A DNA stretch of 57,159 nt from Allomyces macrogynus ATCC 38327 (GCA_000151295.1 GG745338.1:9888-67046); one strand, 5' to 3'; numbered from the stretch's first letter, positions 10,923-22,511 are shown. Notes: generated by a model not told the origin, from the letters alone. Translations and numbers: made by a program.

Positions 10923-11603
10923 GGTGGGTGGGCGATGCAGGACGTGATCCGGGGGGTTGGAGGGAGGGAGAGAAGGGCGCGATCTATCGGCGGATCCGCG
11001 GGCACGGGCGCGCGCGGAGCGGGGGAAGAGAGCGCGCGTGGATCGGGCGAGCCGGACACGCCGGTCAGAACGGGGTCGCGCGAGCGAGCGGGTGGAGAGT
11101 GGAGTGGTCTGCGAGGGCGCGGCGGTCTGCGCACGAGCAAAGGGGAAAGGAAAGGCGCCGTGGTGGGCGGACGGGCGGAATGCGGCAAGTTGGCGCACAC
11201 GAGGAGGGACGGGTCGAGCGCGGCGCGGGGGGTCGCGGTCCACGACGACGCTGACGACGCCGGTTGTGCAGGACGAGGTGCGCTGCCGGGTTCGCACGTC
11301 GACTGCGATCGAAGCCAAGCCAAATTGGAACCTCTCTGGAAAACGCGACCACAAAACGAGCAAACCGAGCAAACGCGCGTCGCCCCCCCGGTGCGCGAGC
11401 ACCACGTGACGCGTTTCCACTTTTCTTGTGTCTTTGATCTCTTCGCAGCGTGCTTTGGCGCGCTTTGATGCGCTGGTGTCGACTCCAACTCGTGTCGACA
11501 CCAACCCGTGCGAATCAGCAATGTGGAGGTACATGAACATGACCCACGCCGTGCCGCGGCGTTGCTTCACACACCACGGCGCACCGCACCACGCTCCTCG
11601 CGC
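10923..11603. other. intergenic, promoter of the nucleoporin gene and 3' flank of the kinase gene
   Basis: Both neighbours are on the minus strand. The open frame that extends upstream of the nucleoporin ATG (to 11570) has no methionine-led conserved sequence and is rejected as coding. No further feature seen. Confidence 0.45.
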
Positions 11604-13370
11604 TCACGCCGTCACTGGCGCGGGAGCCGAGCTGCTTGCCGCTGCCGCTGCCGCTGCCGCTGCCGCTGCCGCGACGACGATCCCAGTGCTCGCGGCCCCC
11701 GCCGTCGGGCCCGGTAATGGCGGGAACAGGTCGCGCACGCTGTTAAAGTAGGGATCTACACACGCCACCACCATTCGTCAGTCGCCCGCTCCCCTCCCGA
11801 ACCTCCAATCCCAACGAAAACAACGTACGCAACAGTGCCGCATATGCGCCAATCCTCTGTTCCGGCGCGTATGCCAGCATGCGTTTCAGCAAGTCGACAC
11901 CCGAACTGGGCCCAGCCTGCCCCTGCGCATCGAGTAATTTCGGGACCAACGGTTCGAGCGGGACCGGGTCGAGTTGCGGCCAATCGTCGCGCCACTCGGG
12001 CAGGGCCGGGCCCGTCGGCCAGGTCGCGGCTGTGGGCGTGCCGAGCACCTTGTAGATCCGGTAGAGCTGGTCCGGGCCGGTACTCCCGGCAAACAGCGGA
12101 CGGCCCGTCGCCATTTCTACGGCGGCGTCGAAATGGTGGGTGAGCGAAGGAGTGGGGAGACGCAAAGGGAAGGATGGCGCGCGTACCGGCAAAGATGCAC
12201 CCGGCACTCCAAATATCAATCGACGTCGAGTACTGCCGCGACCCCATGAGCACGTCGGGCGCGCGGTACCACAAGGTCACCACTTCGCTCGAGTAGTGCC
12301 GCACCGGGATGCCAAACGCGCGCGCAAGCCCGAAATCGGCGAGTTTCAGGTCGCATTTCTTGGTGATGAGCAGGTTTTGCGGTTTCAAGTCCTGAAAAGC
12401 GAAATAATCGTGAGCGGACGGCTGTACAGGGCGGTGGGGAACGCAGAGAGAATGCGTACGCGGTGCAGCACGCGGTGCTCGTGGCAGAAGGCGATGCCGC
12501 GCAGCAGCTGGAACATGAATTGCTACAGGTCACCGAACAGTCAGTCCTCGCCTGCGGCTCGCGGATCCGATCAAACGGCACGGTACCTGAATGATACTCG
12601 GATCCACGTCGCCCGAGCACGCGTCCATATACTTTTTCAGGTCCGAGTCCATAAACTCAAAGACCAGCGTCAACTTCTTGTCGGTATGCACCACGTCATA
12701 GAGCCGCACAATGTTGGGGTGGTGTAGTTCCTTGAGCAGCGAGATTTCACGGATGGCCGTGCACGGGACACCCTACGTTTCGCGGCGAGAAACATGACAG
12801 GTTGGACGAGCGTCACGATGATGATTGGGATGGTCTCGAAGCACACCTCTTCCTCATTGTCGAGGCGAATCTACGTCGTTTCGACGGGCACGAGAAGTGA
12901 GTGTCCTACTCTGACGCCGTGTCGGGCCCATTGTGGTCCACAAAAACGTACGCGCTTGAGCGCAACAATGTCGCCTGTCTCGCGGTTCTGCGCCTTGTAG
13001 ACGATTCCGTAGGTGCCTGGTGATTGAACGCTGTCAAATTCTAGTCCCGACCAGCAGCAATTTACCGAGAGAGCGCCCATACCCTCCCCCAATTTCTCAA
13101 TTTTCTGCTCGCGGCGGCAGTATCAAACACAGACAGGGCACGGCAACCGTGTCCGCCGGAAATTCAACGTCAGTTGAAGTGCTCCTTGGAGCGGGTGCTG
13201 CTTCCTGGCCGCCGCCAAAAATTGGTGATCCCGGCGAGGTTCGCGCCGACCGGTCGACCAGTCAAGCGGGAAGGCCGGTCGACGGGCATGCGCGCGGTTG
13301 CTGTGGCATAAGGGCGGCGACCATTGTGGGAGTGGGGATTGTGGGCATGACTGACCTGGTACTTGTCCAT
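11604..13370 (-). CDS. PHO85: Pho85/Cdk5-type cyclin-dependent kinase with PCTAIRE helix
   Basis: Nine exons: 13370-13356, 13104-13083, 13016-12952, 12870-12847, 12772-12587, 12522-12460, 12391-12187, 12116-11829, 11755-11604. All phases agree, giving 339 aa. It starts [20 protein letters not shown]. Key residues: ATP Lys33, PCTAIRE at 45-51, HRD at 124-126 (split by an intron), DFG at 144-146, then [20 protein letters not shown] and [17 protein letters not shown] as in Pho85/Cdk5. C-lobe has GTPTAATWP and LLHPYF. The tail after PPLPGPT is Ala-rich, encoded by a GCN repeat at about 11640-11672. In yeast Pho85 partners several cyclins in phosphate, glycogen and cell-cycle control; that role here is inferred. 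The cyclin-binding helix is PCTAIRE (usual in CDK16-18), whereas Pho85/Cdk5 usually have PSTAIRE or PSSAIRE-like versions. Confidence 0.93.
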
Positions 13371-13641
13371 GGCGGTGGCGCGGTTGCACTGGCCGGGCGC
13401 GGTGAACGTGGGTCGGTCGGTGGGATGGAGGGATGGAGTAGGGGCGATTGGTTTGGCAGCGTCGGAGCACAGCGAGGAACAAATGATGGTTTGCAGCAAG
13501 ATGATGGTTGCAGCAAGTTGTCGGCACGGTGAGGAGAGGTTGCCGATGTCACTGGAGGACTCGTAAGAGCAGGGTGAGGGCGCTTGGGCACGAACAGGAA
13601 AAAAAAAGACGGGAGCAATTATGTCGAAAAATGCAAATAAA

Positions 13642-13724
13642 TGTGAAGGACGGGATTTGAACCCGCGCCTCCAGAGAGACTGGTGCCTAAAACCAGCGCC
13701 TTAGACCAACTCGGCCACCTTCAC
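13642..13724 (-). tRNA. tRNA-Leu, anticodon UAG
   Basis: Type II tRNA of 83 nt. The 5' half GTGAAGG pairs with CCTTCAC at the 3' end. The A box is TGGCCGAGTTGG, the anticodon stem-loop is CTGGT-TTTAGGC-ACCAG (anticodon TAG), there is a long variable arm, and the B box is GGTTCAAATCC. No intron. It decodes CUA and other CUN leucine codons. It sits head to head with the next gene, about 500 nt from its likely start codon. Confidence 0.97.
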
Positions 13725-14222
13725 TGAGTTGATATGTGTGCGTTATTAAATCTGTTCTTACTTGCTGTTTCTCGTCAATTCTGCCAGACGCATCGTGTTG
13801 CTAGCACGTGCCCTCAGATGGTTTCCGTCTTTACAGACTCAGCCTTTCCCAGTTTTCCCCCTTTCGTTTCCGTGCGAGGGATGGCCCGCCGCTTTCCTTG
13901 CGGCCGTCCCGAGTTCGACTCTCGCTCTGGACGATCGGCTTCCGACTCGCGCACGCCCGCCAGCAACGTGACGACCACGACGACCACGACCGACGCTGTG
14001 CTAGCGCCGCCCTGCGCCGTGTGCGACCCCGCCGTGCCCAGCGCATCCAACTTGCTGCATTCCGCTCGGCGCCGTACTGTCGAAACGCCGACCCGCCTCA
14101 AAACACTCATCGCTCCAACTTGCATCTTCTGCTTGGTACCCAGCCGGTGCCCTCCCGTGTCCACGTTCGCGGGAGACATCCTCTATTCCGCGCCCATTCC
14201 CACCACACCATCCCTTCCGACC

Positions 14223-16728
14223 ATGGGCAAGCCCGACGTGGCGCGTCGCCGCGCGACGCGCCCCTCCTCTCCACCGCCATCGTCGACCCCATCGGCCCGC
14301 ACACCGCGCCGCACCGCTGCCGTCGCCGCCGCCCTGCGCATCCACGTCCATCAGCGCACGCACGACCTTCCGGGAGCACCCGCGATCCCGCCGCACTGGA
14401 CACTCGCCGACGCGCTCGACCTTGCCGTACCCCTCCACGCGAGCGCGGCCGACGCGGACCGGTGCACGTGCCGCGATCACGGCCAATTCATTGACGACGA
14501 CGAGGAGCAGGGAATGGCCATGGACGTGGACGTGACTTCTCGCACGCAGCCACCGCCGCCGCCGTGGGAAGACGACGATCCGTACGCCCGCGGTGCCGTG
14601 TCATCGGCAGACGAAGACGAGACCGATGACGAAAATGACCCGCTCGCCCGTATCGACCGCGCGCGCCGCGCCAAGGCCGCCGCGGCGGCCGCTTCTGCCG
14701 CATCGAATCCGCTCGCTGCGCTCGTCAACGCCGTGACCTACCCCGTGCGGTCCGTCTGGCACTGGCTAGCCCGCGCTGTGCCCGTCAAGGTCCGTCCGTC
14801 AATTCGCTCCACCCAAGTCAATTCGTCCTTTCTCATCAATATCATCCATTGACGACGTCCAGGCGACCCGTGGCGCCGCGAAACGCGCCCCGCGCCGTTC
14901 CGCCCCACGCGCGCACCGCACCTCCCCGCACCCGTCGACGATCCCACGGCACGACTCGCTCTTTGCGGATAAACTCGCCGCACAAGTCTCGGCGCACGCC
15001 GCATCCACGTGTCCCGATGGCAGGTTGCCGCCGGCCGGCGCGAGGCCCGACGGGTCGGTCCCGTCGTTCCGCGACGCCCGGCTCGCGCCAATCCCGCGTG
15101 TCGTGCCCTGTCCGATCCACGGGCACGTACGCGCGCGGTCGCGCGACCGGCGCCCCCGCAGCAGCAGCAGTGGTGGAAGGGGGAGGGAACGGCGCGGGCG
15201 GAGTGTGACGGCGCGGAGTCCGCGACGGAGTCAGGTGAGCGAGAGCGACGAGGAGGAAGTCGAGGTGGAAGTGGAAGACGAGGACGCGGTGACGGTCCCG
15301 TGCGACGCCGCGCTCGTCCCGCTGCCGCCGTCCCCGACCTCACTCGCGTCGTCACGGCACTCGAGTCTCGCCAGTACGTCCCGCCCCACCCGTTCCACGG
15401 CAACCCGCCGCCGCGCACGACGCCGATCAACCCTCTCCTCGACCTCCGACTCCTCGTCACGGTCCCGCTCCCCGTCCCCGTCCCGGTCACGCAGCCCTTC
15501 GACCCCCGCCGACATCATATCGCGCGGCCGCGACCGGGACCGCCCGTCAGTGCCCTTACCCCGCGCGCGGAGCGACCGGAACGCCACGACCGTGCACGAC
15601 GATATTTCGCCCTCCTCGTCCGTGTCCGCCGCGGCGATTGATGCGGCGAATGCGGAGACGGCACGGGTCAAGGACGAGTTGGCGCGATTGCAGGGCGAGT
15701 ACCTGCGGCTGATCCAGGAGCACGAAGCGCTCAAGGCCGCGAAAATGGTGGCCATGGCCGCTGCCCCACCGCCGCCGCCACCTCCTCCACCGCCTCCGCC
15801 AGGTGGGCCGTTGGCAAGGCCTGGTGCCGGTGGTGGGCCCCCACCGCCTCCTCCACCGCCACCGCCGCCGATGATCATGCCTTCTGCGCCGCTCGTGATA
15901 GTCAAGGGCAAGAAATCCGGCACCGGCAAACCCAGCGAGGACGCGGGTGCGCCCGTTGGCGCCCTGCTCGCGGAAATGAAGACACACAAGCTGCGCAAGA
16001 CCTCGTCCGCTGGCCTCCCCGGCGCCGCCGCATCCACCATCTCGCACGACCAAATGCTTGCGGAAATGCGCGCCGTGCAACTCAAGAAACGCAACACCAG
16101 CACGACCGACTTTGCGTCCCTCCGCGACGACCGGCTCCGCGCGCTTGCAGCCGGGACGGGACCGCCCCCCGTCGAGTCGCAGCACCCGCACGATGTGTTG
16201 CGGCGCGCGATGATGCAGCGGTTTGTGGCCGCGAACCCCCCGGATTCGCCGGATGTACGGGAGAGGGAAAGGACGCGGTCGTGGTCGGCGGAGAAGGACA
16301 AGGAGTGGGACGCGTCGCCGTCGTTGGGGAAGCGTGGGGATGGAGTGACGGGTGGGAGTATGCCGACGTTGCGTCCCGCGGCGGCATCCGCGTTGTCTTC
16401 GTCGGCGACAGGTCCTGCAATCAATTTGCGCAGCGGGTTGCGCCGCGCCGCGACGGCCGCTGCCGCGGCTCCACCGCCAAGCCAAGCTGACGACGACCAA
16501 GACGTGTCCCATACCGGACTCGGGGCCGTGCGCACGCTCTTCCCGACTGGTTGCACGCGACGCGCCGCGCCACCACCACCACCACCGCGCGACTCAGCGG
16601 CACTAGGCGAGATTCGACCGAATGCTGACGGCACATTTGATCCGCGGTCGTTGCTCAAGCGCACGAGTCGCGCGTCGGCGCCGGGCGGGATACAGTCGAG
16701 TCCGGCGACACCGGCGCGGCCGCAGTGA
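14223..16728 (+). CDS. proline-rich protein with WH2-like motifs, possible actin or mitochondrial-fission regulator
   Basis: Two exons, 14223-14789 and 14863-16728 (73-nt phase-0 intron gtccgt..ccag), 810 aa. I chose ATG 14223 (context ACCATGG); the frame is open back to 13734 but begins only 10 nt from the tRNA and looks like leader. The N-terminal exon contains DRCTCRDHGQF and ends with the amphipathic PVRSVWHWLARAVPVK. Exon 2 has an acidic patch, an SR-like stretch, a short coiled coil (ARVKDELARLQGEYLRLIQ), two poly-Pro tracts, then two similar motifs: GALLAEMKTHKLRKTS and DQMLAEMRAVQLKKRNTS. A DVLRRAMMQRF helix follows. The motif layout resembles WH2-containing actin regulators and also the MTFR/PRR11 pattern (poly-Pro, then LLKDM..VKLRK). 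I cannot choose between them. No catalytic domain is present. Confidence 0.7.
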
Positions 16729-17287
16729 GGGGAAGGAAGGGGGACTCGAGGAGAGGGGGTGGGAGTGGTCTTGGGGGACATTGATTGGCACGGACATTGG
16801 TGGACGCGCTCGTGCGCGCTGGCAGCGAACGAGGGCGGATGTTCACGTTTGGCGATGGATGGGGGTTGCTAATGGACCAGAAAAATGGTTGTGCTCGTAT
16901 CAAACGTTTGATCAGGTTGGGCCAGGTTGGGCTCCCGGAGAGCGGGTGCCGACCTATATCCAACCGCACACCCTGAAGCATGCGAGACGTGGGAGACACT
17001 TGCCGCCAGCGATGTGGAGAATATTACTGCTGATGATTCGACTGACCAACCAACCAACCGCGCCCCAGCTCGCCCAATTATACTTACTGCAGCTACCAGG
17101 ACGACGACGACGGCGACGACGACCCACACACTTCACTTGGCGCATCGCATGCGCGCCGCTCCTGCTGCCAACATGGACCCAGACTAGACGCTTCTACCCG
17201 CCGAACCGCCGCCGTCAACGCCACTTCAGCAACCGCCTGTCCGACCCGAATTTCGAGCTACCCGACCTGCCGCACCCGGCGCGGCAC
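16729..17287. other. intergenic, no gene recognised
   Basis: Between the 3' end of the proline-rich gene and the RNF121-like relic on the same strand. Open frames here lack family similarity. Confidence 0.45.
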
Positions 17288-18085
17288 ATGCCGCACGAGC
17301 TCGCTGAAACGCCCATCGCGCCAGGTGCCGCTGTGGGTTTCCAAGACGTCGAACTCGCTGCTCTCTCCGAAGAAGAACGCGCCTAACTCGCCAAGTACGC
17401 GGGCCATGACGGGCAGCACCTGCTCATGGTCCTCATCCTGATGGTGGCCCTGATTGGCGTGCAAGTGCCGTTGCTCGAGTGGCGTAAACGCCGACCCAAG
17501 GCGTTCACGTATGTGAGTTTGGCGGGACTCGTCACGGCCCTGCTCGCGCTCGCCGTATTGGCCGGGCTCACGCGGTTTGTCACGATCGGGTTCCTGTTTG
17601 CGGCCGCGAATGGGTGGGGTATGCGCGCATTTGAAATCCCGTGCATTTGCACCGACTGGGCACGACACTGACGGGCCAAGCGAACGCTGAATAGTCATTT
17701 TCCGCTCGTCGCGCCGCCCGATCTCGAGCAATACGCCCAAGCTCGTCTACCGGTGGATTGCCGTCATCTACCAGCTATCGTATGCGCTCGGGATTTTCGG
17801 CTACGTGCTCATGGTGCTCACGTTTTTCGGCGTCACCGCGCTCTTCACCGATGCGCCGGAAGTGTTTGGTGCAGCCATCACGATCATGTTCTCGGCATTT
17901 ACTTCGGGTACGCGTGACGCGCGCATGGTTCGCGACTGACTTGGACAAGTAGCTGACTCGTTGCCGCGGCGTCTGTGCGTAGCGTTCTGGCCCGTGACCT
18001 TGTCGAAGTGACTTCGCACCACATGGCGAGTGCGGTCGGGTACTACGCGCCGAACGGGCTGCCGCGAAAATACGTGTGTATTGCG
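17288..18085 (+). pseudogene. relic of an RNF121/RNF175-type membrane RING protein
   Basis: Family members are multi-pass ER/Golgi ubiquitin ligases with a C-terminal RING. Blocks seen in order: LAALSEEERA, then LAKYAGHDGQHLLMVLILM, membrane segments (LAGLVTALLALAVLAGLTRF), intron 17660-area spliced as TGG G|gtatgc..atag|TC giving IFRSSRRPISSNTPKLVYRW, then SYALGIFGYVLMVLTFFGVT, then VLARDLVEV and MASAVGYYAPNGLPRKYV. Breaks: TAA at 17384-17386 between the first two blocks, a one-base frame error at the 17908-17982 junction, and no RING cysteines after 18085. The TAA could be removed by a 63-nt candidate intron (gtgggt at 17335 to ccaag, branch CTAAC), but the later frame break and missing RING still argue for a relic. 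Sequencing error cannot be excluded for the single-base events. Confidence 0.66.
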
Positions 18086-18969
18086 TCGTCGACAACTCCC
18101 ATGTCTCGCCGATCCTCTCGATCCCGACACTCACCCGCTCTGTCGTCTTTGCGCCGCCTCCACATGACACTCCACTCCGGTCTGGCGAACTAGCCGTTTG
18201 CCATCCAGCTCGCCCAGCGTGCACCGGCCATGGCAACACAACCCCAAAGGACTTTGAGTGGACCTAAAATTGATAATTTTTGCGCTCTATGCTATCGCTG
18301 GTCCGAGCGTTGATCGTTTCCACTTGCCAACTGGATCGCATCTCACCCACTCTCTCCGCGCTATGCAGCGCAAGACAGACTCCCGCGGATGCTTTTCGAG
18401 TCTCAAAATCAATTCAGAAGCTCTGAAAAGACTTTTTACAAGCGGCCAAGGACTTGTTCTTTTTTGTTCGTTTTGATCGTTCAGCAGTTTGATGGTTGGG
18501 CAAGGAGCGTTGCAATCGTCACCACGGCTTCTCGTTGTCCACTCAATTGATTCGTTATCGTGCCTCCACACAGGATTTTTAGCGCAAAAGATCTTGATTT
18601 CGAGTTCCAAGGATGGTCCGGAACTCGTCGCGCTGATGGCTGTGACGACGTTGACGTTTTGCGCGTCAACGGACGGCAAGAGTGAACAGCATGGTGTGTT
18701 CTTCTTTGCCCCTGAATGACGCAGGGCTGCATCGACTTTGTCATGTTCTTGTCTTGCATCGACATTGGACGACTGGGTTGCTGTCTGCCGGCTTGTGCCA
18801 TCAAAACGAACGTTTGAGGCCGCTGGTCCTCTCGCAACACTATCCACCAGTTGCGCCTCGATCAAACAAAACGTAATCCGGATTGACTCTCGCGACCCGC
18901 CCCTGCCGTTCCCGCGCTCGACCTCCCCCACCGCCGCTGGCGAAACCCAGCTCGATCCACTTCTCAACT
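18086..18969. other. intergenic 3' of the Pns1-like gene
   Basis: No gene recognised on either strand. The stretch 18240-18760 is less GC-rich than the flanking exons. It is the shared 3' side of the RNF121-like relic (+) and the transporter (-). Confidence 0.5.
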
Positions 18970-19396
18970 TCACACATACATCGACGTGAACGCCGCGTGC
19001 GGGTACGTCTCGGCCACCTTCGTCCACAGCTCCGGCTTGGTCGCGGCCAGTGCCTGCGGGTCCTCGGCCAAGCACACGAACGTGGTCGCGGCGCCCGACG
19101 AAATCACGCTCGAGACCATGGCGAACACGGCGATGCCAATCAAGCCCGCGACCGTCGCCACGATCCACGGTTCCGGCAGACCGGGCGCGGCCCAGGCCAC
19201 GACCCACCCGAGCGTAAAGGTCACAAAGGCGACGAGCATGCCGCCAAAGACCAAAACGTTGCCAATGAGCGAGTCGTTGATGACGGCTTCGACGCCGCGG
19301 TCCTTGATCAGCGTCCAAGTGTCGCGCGCGGCGCGCGCGAAGGGTTTGCCATAGATGGCGACTTGGGTGAAGGCTAGATAGTGGAGAGGCGCGCAC

Positions 19397-19459
<63 letters not shown>

Positions 19460-20834
19460 TTGATGCCGATCAGGGGAAAATACCGAGCAGGGGAAGATGA
19501 CGGCCAAAGAACGCACCGTATACGTTGAAGTAGGTCGCCAAGTCCTCGACCCACTTGAGCAGGCAGTCGAGGCACACGTAAATGAAATCATTGGCGCGGT
19601 TGCCATGCTCGTCGTACCGGGCCGAGTTGGCCAGCGCGCGCAGCGACTGAATCACGGCAATCAAGAGCGACCCGAGACAAATTGACCCAAACGACGTCGT
19701 CACGGCCCGTTTCAGCGACTGCCACGTCGGCGACCGCGGCGCCGGCTGGTCGGGCGATGACTGGAAGTAATATGTCGCAAACACGCCCGCGACCGTGACG
19801 TGCACGACGTTGCTGCACACTTGCACCGTCCAGTAGGCCGAAAAGACGAGGTAGGCCGTGACCAGTTGCAGCGCCGTGTTCTCCTCGGGCGGCGGCATCA
19901 CGGGCGCGTCGTTGCGCCCGCCGTGCGAGTCGGTCTCGACCTTGCCAAAGTAGAGCACGCACACGGCCATGGTGCACAGCCACCAGACGGCGAACCCGAG
20001 CTGCACGAGCGAGCCAAAGAGCGTGACCCACAAAGTCGCCGGGTACTGGATGGTCACGTCGGAAATGGTCGCGAGCATGACCGACGCGAAGGGCATGCGC
20101 GGGCGGAACATCATGTACATGAACCAGTAGCTATTCGTGATGGCGGTGGGTGAGAAATCGGATCATTCTGTTGGCAAGGGAAGATGCCAAGCAGATGACG
20201 GACAGCATGATCATCAAGAGGAAGGGCAGCGCGGCCCAGAACGAGCTAGCAGGGACGAATCACGTCAGCTATTCCGCACGCACTCAAACGTAAAAACATC
20301 CACCCCCAATTCGTACCCCGTTGATACCAACACAACAATGCCCATGAACGCCATGTAGATCGCCGACAGCCAGAACGTGCCCTTGATCAGCGCCTTTGGG
20401 ATCGCACGCATCACAAACAAATACGCGACATTCACGAGCAGCGCGAGCCCCGCAGCAATCCCGGCCGTAATCAGCGCCAACGTTGTGACATTCGCGTCCT
20501 CCTCGTCCCCAAGCTGGTTCAGCGTGCCCACGCCGGCACCGCGATCAAATAGGCCCTTGAGAGACACGCCACCGAGCGCAATCACGCCGCCGAGGTGGGC
20601 AATGAAGGCTATCGCGGCCCACAGGTCCTGCGGGCCCTTCGGGCTCACGAATCGCGGCGGCGGCGCGTCCGGGTAGAGTCCGTCGTGGCGGTATTGCGGC
20701 GCGTGCGGGAGCAGTGGCGACCGCGCGGTGCTGGTCTCGGCCGCGTACTGCGCCGCGTCATCAAAACTGCCGTAGCTCGGCGGCTGGTCGTCGTTGGCGG
20801 CCGGCTTCTTGGACGGGCTGGTGGGCATCGCCAT
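18970..20834 (-). CDS. PNS1: choline-transporter-like protein of the Pns1/SLC44 (CTL) family
   Basis: Multi-pass plasma-membrane protein; the family is named for choline transport, though yeast Pns1 has no clear choline role. Four exons: 20834-20284, 20245-20204, 20130-19517, 19373-18970, phases consistent, 536 aa (yeast Pns1 is about this length). The N-terminus is hydrophilic (PPSYGSFDDAAQYAAE), followed by about ten hydrophobic segments. Conserved pieces: RPRMPFASVMLAT, the ALANSARYDEHGN loop, then CLLKWVEDLATYFNVYAFTQ and VAIYGKPFARAARDTW across the last splice, and NDSLIGNVLVFGG. Exon 2 is only 42 nt. The last intron (143 nt) contains a long GA/CT microsatellite. The C-terminal LWTKVAETYP region is typical of the family. 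Confidence 0.92.
19399..19455. repeat. (GA)28 microsatellite inside a Pns1 intron
   Basis: Perfect dinucleotide run; on the coding strand it is a (CT)n tract upstream of the 3' splice site of the last intron, so it may act as an extended polypyrimidine tract. Confidence 0.95.
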
Positions 20835-21457
20835 GGTTGGTGCTGGCAACTGCGCTGATGATGCGCTTTCAGGGAGAAGATGCTGGTGTGGTCGTCTGCC
20901 GTCGTGGTTGTGGCGGTGGAACGGCGTCAGATTCAAGTTGAAGAGAGAGGGGAAAGGTGGACCGTTGTGTGTTGTGGAAGCCCACCAACGCGTCGCGTTT
21001 GCCTGGGTGCATCGCACACGCTTGTCCACGTCATCGTGAAACGTTCGAGATGGGCTGAGTCAAGTAGGTTAGGGTAAATACCGAACGCTGTCGGCTCGCG
21101 GATGTCGGTTGCTCCACCCGCCCAAATGACATCTCGGACGCTGGAAACGTCCATCAAAATGTTTGCCTGCGGCGCGTAGACACTCTCCACCCCCGCGCGA
21201 CGTGACTCGAGCCCTCCCCCCTTCATGGTGGCCGTCGACGAAGATTCACCAAGAAAAATGGCACTACATGGACAGTGTATCGAGGCAATGCCTGCAAACG
21301 ACGCTCCCAACAAATCACCCGGAAATTACAAAGAGGAACGAGCACAATGGCAAAACGGAAACGACTCGACTCGGCCCGGCCGGCCCAGCCGTAAATGCAA
21401 TACCAAACCCCACCCGCTCGACGCCACGAGCGGACGACCCCCAGACACGCCCACACT
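20835..21457. other. intergenic, promoter of the Pns1-like gene
   Basis: Upstream of the transporter and 3' of the elongase, both on the minus strand. The frame open to 21029 adds a low-complexity leader without conserved sequence and is not accepted as coding. Confidence 0.45.
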
Positions 21458-22511
21458 TCACTCCTTCTTGACCTTGCCGCCCTTCTTGTCGCCACTCGGC
21501 TTGCGCGAGTACGTCTTGACAAAGAAGTCGATGAACAGGAACAGGTACGACGTGATCAAAGCGCACCCAAAGTACGCAGCCGTCAGCGTGCCCGTGCACG
21601 GCTTAGTTGGGACCGGCACAAACGGAGCCAATGCGGCGGGCACGGCCTGCGACCAGTGCCAGTAGGTCGCGTGGTAGGCGGCATAGTAAATCGCGACGAG
21701 GTCGACGACAAACTGCGTGATTTGCAGCGTCGTGATCGACTTCTTGATCACAGTCGGCACACGGATGCGAATCGCCGTCAGGCCATAGTACATGTACATG
21801 ATGACGTGCACGAGCAGGTTGATCAGAATCGGCACCCACTGCACGGTAGGCGCGCCCGCGAGCTGCGTCCAGCACAGCACCATCGTCAGCGAGTGGTGGT
21901 ACCAGTGCAGGAAGGCTGCAGAGGAAGTGAGAGAAGGGGGGCGCTGTAAGTCAAGTTTTCCGACCTTCTCCACCCACTGTTCGACGGCACCGATTTCGCA
22001 ATCGCGCGCCGCTTTTCGAGACAAGAACAAATGAAAACGCACCGAGCGGCTTGCGCTTCAGCACCAGGAAAATCGTGTCAATCAGCTCGTAGTACTTGGT
22101 CAAGTAATTCAGGTAGTAGAGCACAAGCAGCTCCTTGGTCAACCCGCGCTCGTCGCAAATCGCGTGGAAGAGGCCGTGGCGCAAAATTATCGGGATGACG
22201 TTCTCGGCCATGGCCAGGAACAAAAAGCCGGAAAACAGCGACAGGACGACATTGTGCACAAAAAAGGGCATTTGCAGCGTGAACGGCTTCGTGTTGGTCG
22301 CGCGCAAGTACGCCTGCCCGCCGAAAATCACGGCCACGTAGGTGACGGCCGTGATGGCGACAATCGTGCCCGACGAGAGCGGCACATTCTCAAAGTCGAA
22401 CGAGTCGAGCGGCGCGCCAACGACGGCCTCGTAGGCGGTGCGCAGGAACGGCGTGAAGACGGGCGCGGGCAGCGCGTCGAGAATGGTGTCGGACACGAGC
22501 TTGGCCGACAT
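21458..22511 (-). CDS. ELO-family very-long-chain fatty acid elongase (3-ketoacyl-CoA synthase)
   Basis: ER membrane enzyme condensing acyl-CoA with malonyl-CoA. Exons 22511-22043 and 21915-21458 (intron gtgcgt..tgcag, phase 1), 308 aa. Motifs: KYYELIDTIFLVLKRKPL, the catalytic His box FLHWYHH (H160-H164), NLLVHVIMYMYYGL and LQITQF. The HWYHH form is typical of the saturated/monounsaturated (ELOVL3/6-like) branch, whereas PUFA-type members more often have HVFHH/HVYHH; substrate preference is therefore inference. The C-terminus GGKVKKE carries Lys at -3 and -5, a KXKXX ER-retrieval signal. Seven hydrophobic segments are visible. Start chosen at the first ATG that precedes conserved sequence. 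Confidence 0.95.

Noticed and set aside
10923..11570. Upstream extension of the nucleoporin frame
   Set aside because: Frame is open by chance in GC-rich DNA; the amphipathic N-terminus fits a start at 10922.
13734..14222. Upstream in-frame extension of the proline-rich protein to ATG 13734
   Set aside because: It starts only 10 nt from the tRNA gene and contains low-information sequence; ATG 14223 has the better context. A longer protein remains possible.
15231..16781. 516-codon minus-strand open frame with poly-Gly
   Set aside because: Antisense of the proline-rich gene's poly-Pro and Ser tracts; no independent similarity.
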